Made by a program: the position numbers and the translations under genes
The notes under the pieces: generated by a model
What the model was told of the DNA's origin: nothing
The model's input: the letters and a program-made list of their open reading frames with translations, nothing else
The model's database searches: none
Shown here: piece by piece, positions 14,040-24,323 of the stretch
Layout of the letters: every line of letters starts with the position of its first letter
How positions within the stretch are numbered: position 1 is the stretch's first letter
NCBI GenBank assembly: GCA_027886175.1
Contig: JAJNNQ010000040.1
Span: 22,092,001-22,156,000, forward strand
Direction of reading: 5' to 3'
Origin: Phylloscopus collybita
Lineage: Eukaryota > Chordata > Aves > Passeriformes > Phylloscopidae
Length of the DNA stretch: 64,000 nucleotides

Positions 14040-15089
14040 CTTGAGCAGTCAACTAGCCCAGAGAATTTATACATGAAAGACAATGAATGAAATACTCAAA
14101 ATATTGCAAACTGTCAGGAGTTTGGCCTTTAAATCTGAAGACTTATAGAAAATCTGTAAATGAAAATACAGAGTGATAGATATTTCTCAAACTCTTGGAG
14201 GAGTAAAAGCAGTATGTACATGTCCATTAGTAATAATAATCCTCTTCCTATCCTGTCATGGGAATGACCTGGGAGGGGAGGGGGAGAACCTCACTGAAGT
14301 ACCAGTGTAGGTCAGCCTTTGCCCTCGGAGCAAATTTTTTTTTAACATCTTGAAGACAACTTCAGTTGGATGCAAGAGCCCCAACGCATATTCGCACTAT
14401 CACTTTCCATACCGGAGCAAATGATATGATGTTTGGTTTGTCGTGTATGGGCATTATAGTGAGGGAAGTTGTTGGATTTAACATTTTCTAAACGAATGGA
14501 AATTGATTATTGGGGTGTCAGAGTCTGGAGGGAACAAAGAGGCAGTGGATGAGGTTATGCAAAGAAGTTGTGGAAGAAGGTAACTTCACTGTGATTGATA
14601 GTATGTTGCTGGACTGCTGCCACTCACCCTGTGAGAGATTTGGTGGGGGGTGTTGCACGTAGCTGCAGGAAATGGGCTATTTGGAAGGAAAATTGCAGTG
14701 ATCTTCCTGGACAAGAACTATGAGGATTGAAAGTTTGCAGGGATAATTCATCCCGGAGCAGAAAGGAAGCAAGAGCCTCCAAAGAGTCTTGCAGAGGTAA
14801 TTGGTAAGAGGCACTGGGAGTGGAATATTTAGGACACAGGGAAGGCAGAGAAGAGAGGGGAAAATTTTGTCCTGTTGCGTGGGTGGGACTGAACACAAGG
14901 TTATTGGAAGGGTTACCTTTTGGATGAGATTAAAAATGCCAGAATGGATCCTGCCTACACTGAAGTCAGTGATGGTAATGATTATTTCTATCGAGATTAA
15001 GGTGACGAGAGTCCCAGTCGTGATCTGAAATAAATGCAGAAAACCAGGATAGCTGTAAAATGCTTTGATGTCAAATATCTGTGGACACA

Positions 15090-15200
15090 GTAGTGATTCT
15101 TAGGCATTAACACAAAAAGATCTCTGCTAGGCATTTTCTAGGAGAAAGGTATCATTTTCTTCCACTTTACAGAGAGATAAACTGAGGTCTATGTAGGACT
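15090..15200 (+). mobile_element. MIR-like (CORE-SINE) remnant
   Basis: The stretch around 15160-15190 reads 'ccactttacagagagataaa' followed by ctgagg, closely matching the well-known 'cattttacagatgaggaaactgagg' block of MIR elements. Preceding sequence is compatible with the decayed core. MIR-type SINEs predate the amniote radiation, and remnants are rare but known in birds. Confidence 0.45.
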
Positions 15201-15540
15201 TTCAGAAGGAGAAAGGAATTCGGGTGCTTAAGTCTGATTTTAATTACACTCCTGGAGCTGGGAGAGAGGAGAGAACAAATACCCTGGCTCCTGGCCTTTT
15301 GATGAGACCACTGCACAGCTATTAAAGGACTTGTTTTCCTTTCTGATTACATTTGACCATTTAAATCCATTTAAGCTTCTACTCTAAAAGGAAAAGAGTG
15401 CATGCTCAATTCTGGAGTAATTAGGTAATGTTGGTATTATGCTCTGAAGCTGTGAAGTGCTAATTTATGTAAAAAATGAGTAGTAGTTATTATTATTGCT
15501 TGAGTATGATATCATCAGGCTGACGCATAAGAACAGCAAA

Positions 15541-15586
15541 GTGTGAAAAATTACATACATCTGGTGTGAAAAATTGCATACATCTG
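15541..15586. repeat. Two-copy 23-bp tandem duplication
   Basis: Two head-to-tail 23-bp copies starting gtgtgaaaaatt, at 15541-15563 and 15564-15586, differing at one base (A/G). A simple local duplication, apparently recent. Confidence 0.95.
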
Positions 15587-16941
15587 CTGTGCCTTCCTAA
15601 AAACAACTGAAACCAAAAATAATCAATAGGAAAAAAAATTGATTATGTAGTTTGCAACACTCTTAAAGATATGTTTGATAAGAAAACAGGGTGTGTATTT
15701 CCAAATAAGAGTCTACCAAACTTGAGTTCTGAGTAGGTTTTGGAAATATAAACTATTTTGAATATTTACATTTCTTTGTTTACATTTCATTATTTTTCAG
15801 GGGTTTGACTGACTTACTGTACATATTTCAGTGCAAAACTTAAAACATATTAGAATCAAGTCTGCCGTTCCCAAATCCTAGGGCCCAAGAAACAGCTACT
15901 TACACAAATGGAAACAACCTTTGCTGGTGCCAACCAAAATAAAAGGCTGAAGCAAAGCAGGAAGTAATCCACATAGAAAGTGTGTAACTAATCTTGAGAG
16001 GGATAGCAGCAAGGCTCCTCTGCAGCAAGCATTCAGGAAGGGAGAAGCACAGATAGGCATCTTCTACACTAAGAATGGCCTGTCTGAGCGAGATTAACCC
16101 TTGCCACAGAAAACAAAGATAACCTATCAGTGTTCCAGAGAACAGACAGTGTGAAGTGCTGGATTGAGATGAGACCAAATCTGAAATACAAAGCCTCAAA
16201 ATACAGCTTTGCAGTAAAAAGGTTCTCAACTAAAGAAAGGCAGTGAAAATCCACTGATATAACAGGAATGATTCGCAGATACGTCATCATCCTTCTAAAA
16301 AATAAACCACTGGAGAAGGTGTATGCAAAGTAAGTTGCCTAAAATGACAAACAAGATGAGAAGGTTTATTGCTTACAAATTCTCCTGAAGCCGCAGTATA
16401 TTTCTAAAGGCCTGGAATGGATGGTGCTGCCATTACCACACAGTACACACATTATAATTATTTAATTTAGGAGAAGAACATAATCAAATCAAAAGAGAAT
16501 ATGTAACTGAAACTGCAACTGTCTGCTGACAGTGTATGATATGTGACACCAATACCGCAGCTGCTTGTAACCCTTTATCATCAAGAGGAGGAGTAAACTA
16601 CTTCCCTATTTCTTTAAATAAAACTTTAAAGTGGCAGAGTTGCTGGAGAAGCCTTAATGACCATACTGATTATATGGAACAACTACTTTCCTACATATTA
16701 CAACACCATTTTTGCACACACTTGTTTGCTGTACAAAGAACTCTTGTAGTCCCATGAGAGTCAGTATTTCTCACGATTTAGAGAGAATCTGCTGCATATG
16801 ATACCGTTAGGTCCAATAAGCATATCCAAAGTACATGCTTATCCACATCTAAATTGGTGTTCAGCATTGCAACCAAACATTTCTCATAAAATAACCATTA
16901 TGTTAATTTTACTAACATTTTTTCAAGTCAGAAAGACACAG

Positions 16942-17240
16942 GATCTAAGCTGTGTCAATTTGAACAGCTGGTGGTCTGAGAAGTTAAGATTTTGTCAACC
17001 TGTGTCTTGAAATTGCAAAGACACAATCTGGACTTGAACAATTGAATATTATAATTATATTTTAATTGGGTATTATTAAATTCCAGGCCAGACATTCACA
17101 CAGATCAGTGTCTCAAGTGAACTGTTGTGTTATAAAGATGTGATCACTTGAAAATCCAGTCCTAAGTACAGACAGTTGCTAGATCTAAATTGTGTTAATT
17201 TGAATGGCTGGTGGTCTGAGAAGTTAAGATTTCGTCAACC
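16942..17240. repeat. 59-bp direct repeat pair spaced by exactly 240 bp
   Basis: Copy 1 spans 16942-17000 and copy 2 spans 17182-17240. By eye 53 of 59 bases match, and all six differences are transitions. Sequence between the copies and outside them is not shared. It is not recognised as a known mobile element. Confidence 0.9.
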
Positions 17241-18249
17241 TTACTCATATTGAGAAGAATCTTACTTCCTGCATAGCCTCACCCACTTAAAATAGAATGT
17301 TTGTATGCAGATACAAGACAGTAGGATCCTGTGTGATCTGTCCAAAATCATGAAGGTTGATAATGTGTATAAATGTATTTATATTGAGCCCTATATTTGT
17401 AATCAGAGATATTTTTTTTTAGCATTCCAGTTCATTCTTATAGTAAGTTTCAATTATTCAGTGGACTTCAAATAAATTACTTGTCAACTACCAGTTCAAT
17501 TAATTACAGAATGTATACAGCAAATGCTTTAGGTGTACTCATCCAGGTCTAATACATACTTAGAAGTATGCACACTGCTTTCTAATGATTTTTAGTTAAG
17601 TAAAGTGTCTCGTTCTACCTAAAGTCTTTCTTGACCCAAATGAACAGTTATTAGTATATGGCTTGGTCTCCAAATGAAAAAAAAAACAACCACCATTTGT
17701 TCATACAGCCTAGCCCTGGTGAACACTTTCCACCTCTGTGCTCTATTTGAAGCTTGTGTTATTCAGTTTACTACAGAAGCTGCCACTGCGTTGTCAAAAG
17801 CACCTGAATGTTTCCTTTTGTTATTTCTGTTTCCCACTGATACCAAAACATAAAGAGTAGTGAAAAGATCTGTGTTGGGGTTCTGTGTGACAAAGTACAA
17901 ATGGAATGATGTTTGATTCATTATTTGCTTATATGTGTGTTTATTTTAGTATGTTTACATCCTCTCGTGCCTCTTCAGGAAATAATGTTCTTAATAAGTT
18001 TTCCCATTTTTGCAGAGTTACTTTTTCAAAAAAGACACCTTGCAGTGAAATTACACTTAAGGAATACTCTCAGTTGTGACAAGTTTGAAGACTGCACAAA
18101 GAGGACACATAAGTGAAAAATAGAGCTTGCCATGCTTTCCAAGGCATTCTCACATGAATAAGATCATGCAGATAAAGGGTGCAAAGCCACAATCATTATC
18201 AAAATAAAATACACTGGCACATTACTATCTTGATCCATCTAACAAAACA

Positions 18250-18250
<1 letters not shown>

Positions 18251-18294
<44 letters not shown>
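18251..18294. repeat. Poly-A tract (44 A)
   Basis: An uninterrupted run of 44 adenines. It could be the tail of a retro-insertion (plus-strand orientation), but no element body is recognisable upstream. Homopolymers this long are error-prone in sequencing, so the exact length is uncertain. Confidence 0.9.
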
Positions 18295-18296
<2 letters not shown>

Positions 18297-19131
18297 GGGT
18301 GGGAAGAAAATAGCACAATTTGCATAGCCTGTGTTCCTTAATTTTGACCAATTTTAGCAATTTTATGTGTACATCTTTGGTTCATAGCATACCAACAAGA
18401 GATGCAAGCACATGAAACCCTCTAACATATCCTCTAATGCTTCAAGGAAGTTCCTTGCCCTTGCCCTGAACTCCTTTCAGAATGTTTTGCTGCTAATAAA
18501 CCACACATGTAACCCCAATTCTCAGCACAGTAACCACTTGCAAGCAGCACAGAGATGGTTTATCCTGTGAAACCTGTCAAAGAAAAATTTATTCCCATAC
18601 AGACTAATTGAGATAGCACATTCTATGTCTCCTTCTGCATTTCCACTCACTTCTTCCCATTAACCAACTCTTAGGAATACAATACAGATTTGCTTTGACA
18701 TCACTCCAGTAAGTTCTGGTAACATAGGCCACCACTGAAAGAAATCCTCAGTGGGTCATCTCATCCACACTTGGGCTGCCCATCTGTATGTCAGGTGCAG
18801 TACCTCTCTGAACAGCAGCCTTCCCTGGGATAGCAGATTGTTGGAACAGGAGGCTAGATGCTCAACTCTGGGGAAAGCCTGGCTAGTATCTGGACCAACA
18901 GAGGGGAGTTGTGATGGATTTAGGAAGCTTGTGTCTGATACTGAACTAAGTAAACGGAGTTAATCCTGTTTTCTGCCATAGTCTGGACTTTGAGGCCGTT
19001 CCAACAGCCAAACTTGGCATGGTAATTCCTTCCCACCTGGATACACAGAGGATCTTATGACTAGACCCACAGTTAATCTTGCATGCAATCTTTCCCCTCA
19101 ATCCCATAACAATAACAGGTCTCTCAGTAAC

Positions 19132-19895
19132 TGTCTTGGTTTTCAAAAGGCAGGTGTCTGCCAGGGAAGGCTGGAGCTTCCCTTGGAATGGAGAATGTAA
19201 ACCCCCTCCATCCAAATAATTATAATTTTGCAATTAGGGGCTTTCAGGCAAAGATTTGGGAATAGGAATAACAGTTCTTTACTAGGACCATTAAAAATAA
19301 AAATTTAGTAGAGAAAAAGAAAAAAAAAAAAAAAAGACAAAGAAACAAACAAAAAAAATCCTGGAAACCCTGACAGAGTCAGAATACAGCCTCACACCCT
19401 GTTGGTCAGGGTGTTGGAAGCAGTCCAAATAAATCCTCCTGGAGTAACAGATGTGGTTCTGTTGGAGTAGAGATGATCCTGTAGAAGGGTCTATTGGTGG
19501 TGAGATGGGTATAGTCTTCCTCTGGGAAAACCTGTGGAAAACAGGATACCTGGTGTTCCTCACTCTCAGTTTTTATCTAGGTGGGAATGGTTGGCTCCTC
19601 CCACTGTGTGGAGCATCTCACAGTGGGATGATGTAATGTTTTCAGTCATGTGGTGAGCCTTAATGGCCCATGAACAGAAGATATCCCCCGAGGGAGGATG
19701 GGTCATGGGAGAGGTAAAGAACACTGCCTCACTTGGTTTTAACAGCTGGCCCATTAGCAGAAGGCACTTGCCTCCTCTCCCCTGGAGTTATGAGGAATGG
19801 GTAATCAAGAGATAAAGAAAAAACACCTCCCCAGCCAGTTTCAACTGATGGAAAATAGAATACATATTTTTGGTTCCATATTGCAACCCAAGACA
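19132..19895 (-). mobile_element. Solo LTR of a passerine ERVL-like endogenous retrovirus
   Basis: A complete 764-bp long terminal repeat with perfect 8-bp terminal inverted repeats (TGTCTTGG and CCAAGACA), beginning TG and ending CA. It is flanked by a 5-bp near-perfect target duplication (gtaac at 19127-19131 and gtaat at 19896-19900). I recognise the sequence as the ERVL-like LTR type abundant in songbirds. Orientation is inferred as minus: read that way a TATA-like gataaaaac lies near 19570-19578 and an AGTAAA polyadenylation motif at 19278-19283, giving the correct U3-R-U5 order. A poly-A/T tract at about 19311-19336 lies inside it. No internal retroviral genes are present; the provirus has been lost, presumably by LTR-LTR recombination. 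Confidence 0.85.
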
Positions 19896-22440
19896 GTAAT
19901 GCAGAAAACAGAGTTCTCTGTTAATCAAAACCCCAACAGCAAATAAACCTAACTGTTTTTCTCACAAAGGGAATTCTATGGGGTAATAAACATGTTGAGA
20001 GACCAAAAGCAGATTTCTCTGCTTCCAGGGTGCCCATCTGGAACAAACTTGTCATTTTTCCTCAGGGTGGACAGTGAAACCAGGGACAGCCATCCAGCAA
20101 AGAGCTGGGGACCTCCTGTACCACGGCTCCCTCCTCCATCCTAACCGCCAGGTGCCTCTGGGAAGGGTGGGATTGAAGGTAGCTTTGAAGAGGTCAGATG
20201 TGAGAGCAGTCAGAAAATCGTGACTTGTCTTCTCAATAGCAGAGTGTAATTTCTACAGAAAGGGTATTTCTTCCAGGATATCATTCTAATATAAAATTTC
20301 CTATCAGATAACCCTAACAGCTGTCCTGACCTGGATTTTCCTGACTGCTTTGTGTTAGCGTGGGAGGGAACACACAGAAACTCACTTCCACAATCATCTG
20401 GGACAGACAAGTTACAGAGTTAGGGATTGCATTTTCAAAGTTGCAAAAAAAGGACTTGAAGATTCAAGTCCCCCTGAAATTTGATGCCCTGGGCATCTTG
20501 TTTCAGGGACATACCCCCAATACTCAGCAAGCTTAAACATTTCTAGTAAATATCTGAAAACACACCATCTGGGATTCTCCTTTGTGATTTTCCTTTCCTT
20601 CCTTTCACCACCACCTCAGCACACATTCCACTCTGGAAGGAGTGAACAGGGCCACATCTGCAAGCCAGCCTTCCAATCCAAAATGTTAGCATTCAGCCGA
20701 GGATCCATCCTTGTCTCTCTTTTCCATTGTCATGTTTGATGTTTCTCAGTGATTTGTCCTAGATGGGCCCTTCAGTCACATTCTGCTTTCAACTCTACTC
20801 CAATTCTTCACTTGAGAAGCAACTCTGTGGATCCTCCTGCTTTCATTCCCACCCCTGGCCATCTCCAGATTTCTTCTGATATGCAGTGCCCTGTTTTCTT
20901 GCTGTCATTGACTGAGGAACCAACTCGTATGCAAAAGACTTTGAAGAATATGAGTGAAAAAAATTCTTTAAATAACCATGGCTTAGATCAGGAGTGGCAA
21001 ACAAATGAGATTTGGGGTTTCCTGAGAGCTCAGTGGTGATGGGCTCATGCTTTGGCCTGCATTCCCTTAGTTGCTAGTCACAAGTCTTCCAGCCATTTCC
21101 TGGAAAGCAACCAACTGACTGTGTTCCCACTTTACTGTGGCCATAAACAATGACAGACTTGCCTTGTCTGGCACGGCTCTGCTAAGCCTTATCTGGACCC
21201 CATTGCAGCTCCCAGTGGCGAAAGCACCGTCCCACCTAATTCTTTGTACGTGGGCTGTAAATACTTGAAGATGTGTTTTGTATGAGTGAAGTGTCATGGA
21301 GGCTGTGACTTCCCTACTATTGCTTCTGGCAGTCTCACGCCAATTGTTCATAACTCACTTTGGCAAGCTGGCAGCTTCCAGCACCTGAAAGCTGAAAATA
21401 GGAAAGGGCATTTGCAGGGTGGTGATACGATGTGTGCTTGGCTTTAAAAAGGATCACAAACTTAAAGCAGCAGAGAGCAAAAAGGCATACCAGTATCGCC
21501 ATGGATATGTGACATTAAACAAACCACTTGTCATGATACACAGCTGATTACTTGCCAAATGGAACAGGATCTTCTTATTATTCATTGTTTTGTCCTGCTA
21601 AACCTGCACACCAACATGAAGAAAAAGCTCCAGAAAGGTACTGTCACTTTTCTGACCATCCCTGGCTGTATTGGAGATCCTTGTTCAGTGGCAATTCCCA
21701 CATCCATCTACTCACGTGCATCTGAAGACCAAAAAGTGAAATCATGGTGGGCGCCCTACTTAACTGCTGCAGGAAAGGGAGCTGCAGGATAAGGTATCTT
21801 CCTTGAAGTAACTCACACTTTTAAAGCTTCCTGTCCTCCCAGTGCTTTGATTTCACCCCTTTAGTCCCTGACAGCTGGGATGTCAGCCAGGTATTTGCCT
21901 GGTATCCCATGTGTGCCCAACCACTACCACCTGCCTGCATGGCTTTGACAAAGGATTGCACTAGCCCCACAGAGACCCTCATCCATCACACCTCAGGGCA
22001 TCCAGGAGCCCAGCTCTGTCTCCATCTCGAGGGACAAGGCAGAGCTAACCATCCTTTAGATTTCATAAGCCACTGCAGCCAAGTAAGAACCTGGCACACC
22101 CAAAAGGGGGCAAGACGCTGTCACATGGAGAGCCTCTTGAAGCATCCCATTTGCCTCACCTCTGCCTCCCCAGGGAGGCCCTCCTGCACTGTGGTACATC
22201 CTTGCAAAAGCACGTGGAGGAGCAGAAACCCCATCTCACCCTTCATGATGGCCGTCTTGACCTCATATTCACAATTCCTTGTGCCGGGGGGAGTGCCCTG
22301 CCTATCACTGTCCTCTCTGTGTCCCCGTAGACGGCTCCAAGAAGAAAAACAAACACGGAAGCAGAAAGCCAGGCAAAGGCACTGTGGAAAAGTGGGCCAC
22401 CATCCAGCACTTCCTTGTGGCATGCCTCCGCCAGCCCCTC
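19896..22440. other. Distal upstream region of CITED2, no gene seen
   Basis: Non-coding DNA grading from AT-rich to GC-rich toward the CITED2 island. The 267-codon open frame at 21909-22712 lacks recognisable domains and runs into GC-rich DNA where stops are scarce, so I do not call it a gene. A palindromic CACGTG (E-box, also containing the HIF core CGTG) occurs near 22211-22216. Confidence 0.55.
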
Positions 22441-23355
22441 AGCTCTTCCCTGCTACTTCAGCATGGCTGCCCTTCAGAGAGGAGCTGGTGGATCTGGAGC
22501 AAAAGGCAGGAGCGCCGGCCTCGGGGGTGGAGGGCCGTCTTGGATACGTGTGGCCCTTGCCGGGGCTGTGCAGGGAGGCAGGGCTCTGCAGGGCAGGGGG
22601 AGCGATAGGGGACGTGCCCGGCCAGGGCGATTGCCCGTGCAAAGCATGTGCCCACCCGCAGCCCGCATGTTCTGTTTTTCTTTGCCATTCCAATGAAAAC
22701 AATCGTAAATAACTGTAATAAACTGCACCACACCGGCCAAGGGCAAGAGTGGGTGGGCACTCGCCCTGCACAGCCCGGGTGGCAATGGGAAAAAACCAGG
22801 AGATGGAGGGACGTGGGAAGTGGGGAGCGAGCCGGTATCCCCACATCCACCTCCCCCATACGGCGCCCGTGTTTGTGGAAAAAGGTGGATTTCGGATCTC
22901 GCCTCCGGGAGAGGGGCCGGACCAAAGGACGCCCACGCGGGTTCTGGGGCCTCACGCCGGCGGATCCGGGCACCTGCACCGCGGCGGCGCCGGAGGGACG
23001 GACCTCGCCCTGCCCGGGCAGCGCTGCCGGAGCGCTCAGCCCCACGCGTGTCGCCGGGCGCCACGCTGCAGCGACACGACCGGACGGGGCGCAACGGGGC
23101 AGCGGCGATGCCCGGCCGCGGGGCCGGACGGGGCCGCGGGGTGCGCGGGGTACCGCTCCTGCCGCCCCGCCGCGGAGCCCCGCTTTGTTCCCGGGGGAGG
23201 CGCTGAGCGTGGGGTGCACGGGTGCATTCCCGACCCGCCTGTCCCCTTCCCGCGTGTCTCCGAACACGCGTGTGCCCCGCTGCCTGCGCGCGCGCGCTGG
23301 GTGCTAGGGGTTTGGGCTTTTTTTTTTTTTTCCCTTTTCTTCTCCCCCTTTTCCC

Positions 23356-23356
<1 letters not shown>

Positions 23357-23388
<32 letters not shown>
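23357..23388. repeat. Poly-C tract (C32) in the CITED2 proximal promoter
   Basis: An uninterrupted 32-base cytosine run, about 100 bp upstream of the likely transcription start, preceded by a T14 run (23318-23331). The opposite strand is G32, able to form quadruplexes. The length in the assembly may be unreliable. Confidence 0.9.
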
Positions 23389-23389
<1 letters not shown>

Positions 23390-23450
23390 CCCCGCTTGCT
23401 CCAGGTTTTACTTCTGGTTGCCTGTAAGGGTTTTGCTCCTCCCTTCTGAA

Positions 23451-23490
23451 ATCCTATATTAGCCGCGGCCAAAGCCGTGTAAGGAACACA
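23451..23490 (+). promoter_or_regulatory. CITED2: Putative CITED2 core promoter
   Basis: A TATA-like CTATATTAG lies at about 23454-23462, 25-35 bp before a plausible start region (gaacacagctc, around 23483-23493). It fits the position of exon 1, which must end at the splice donor at 23681. The exact start site is inferred; capped-transcript data would settle it. Confidence 0.45.
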
Positions 23491-23681
23491 GCTCATTGTT
23501 GGCAAGTGCCGATGCGCCTCGCGGAGGGGCGAGAACCAGCTCCGGGGCTGCGGCAGCGATCGCGGCGCCGGTCACGTCAGCGCCGGGGAGAGGGAGCCGG
23601 AGAAGCCCTCTCTATGCTGGGTGACTCTCGCTGACTGATTCCACCGCCACCTTTGAAGGAGAAGAAGAAAGAAGCCGGGAG
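23485..23681 (+). other. CITED2: CITED2 exon 1 (5' untranslated), start approximate
   Basis: The 3' boundary is set by a consensus donor, gggag|gtgagt, at 23681/23682. A leader exon spliced just before the initiator codon is the known CITED2 arrangement. The 5' end is inferred from the TATA-like element. The exon contains an upstream ORF (23512-23634) and a cAMP-response-like cacgtcag near 23573-23580. Confidence 0.6.
23512..23634 (+). other. Upstream ORF in the CITED2 leader (40 codons, nested in-frame ATG)
   Basis: An ATG at 23512 opens an arginine-rich 40-codon frame that ends TGA at 23632-23634. A second ATG in the same frame at 23614 gives a 6-codon version (MLGDSR). Both lie before the splice donor if transcription starts upstream of 23512, and both terminate well before the CITED2 initiator. 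They could damp or condition CITED2 translation. Nothing in the sequence shows that the peptide itself matters. Confidence 0.4.
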
Positions 23682-24316
23682 GTGAGTGCGGCGGTTCTCG
23701 TGGCTGGTGCCGGGTGTCCCTTTTGTGTGCAACAGGAAAAACGTGACTGTATAAACACGCGAGGAAAGGTGTTTCTCAGCTGCCTGGCTTCACGTCCTTA
23801 TCTGTGAATTACCGTATTTTCACCAGAATAATTGAGACTTAATTCCAAAAGTTGCTGACAGCGGCTAGGTAGGACTTGCCAATTCTTTGCTTGTTCCTCG
23901 CAAGTTAGCGAGAGTGCCGTGGGAATCCACTGCCTTCGCGGGCGAAGCCGGGGGGCTTGGGCGGCTCCGGAGCGTGCGGGGAGGCGGCGGCGGTGGCCGA
24001 ATGCGACGCTCCCCGCCGATAGGTATGCGAGACTTGGAGTGGGCAGGCGTGCTGCCCGCCGGATTAGCGGAGGGGACCGGGATTTTCGTTCCGCGGGCTA
24101 CCCTTTTATTTTTCCTTTTGTACTCCATGGTGGAGCCACTGTAGATTTTTGGGAGATTTCTTTTTTCTAATTTCCTCCACCGGGAAGGAGAGAGGACTGC
24201 AGGACCAGCGAAGTAATTTCTGCCAGGGCCAGGCAGATGCAGCTGGTCCGGGAGAGGGCGGCTGGATGTCCGAGGAGGGTGTATTTTCCTAATGTATTCA
24301 CACGCTAACTTTCCAG
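23682..24316 (+). other. CITED2: CITED2 intron 1
   Basis: A 635-bp GT-AG intron with donor gtgagtgcgg and acceptor aactttccag directly before gtgagccATGG. It is GC-rich in its middle part. Confidence 0.85.
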
Positions 24317-24323
24317 GTGAGCC

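Larger units (their letters stand above)
12871..19131. other. Intergenic DNA upstream of CITED2, no gene seen
   Basis: No coding exon recognised. It holds simple repeats (CAAA-rich, ATA, poly-A), a MIR-like remnant, and a 59-bp direct duplication, listed separately. The segment 14330-14520 is unusual for an AT-rich flank because it keeps several CpGs and looks unique; it is raised as a finding. Confidence 0.55.

Noticed and set aside
21909..22712. 267-codon plus-strand frame
   Set aside because: No known family, uneven composition changing along its length, no splice-site support, and competing frames on both strands.
22474..23505. 343-codon minus-strand open frame upstream of CITED2
   Set aside because: It lies in the CpG island, crosses the G32 homopolymer (poly-Gly) and has Pro/Arg/Gly-biased composition. 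Overlapping long frames exist on both strands, which is the signature of stop-poor GC-rich DNA.
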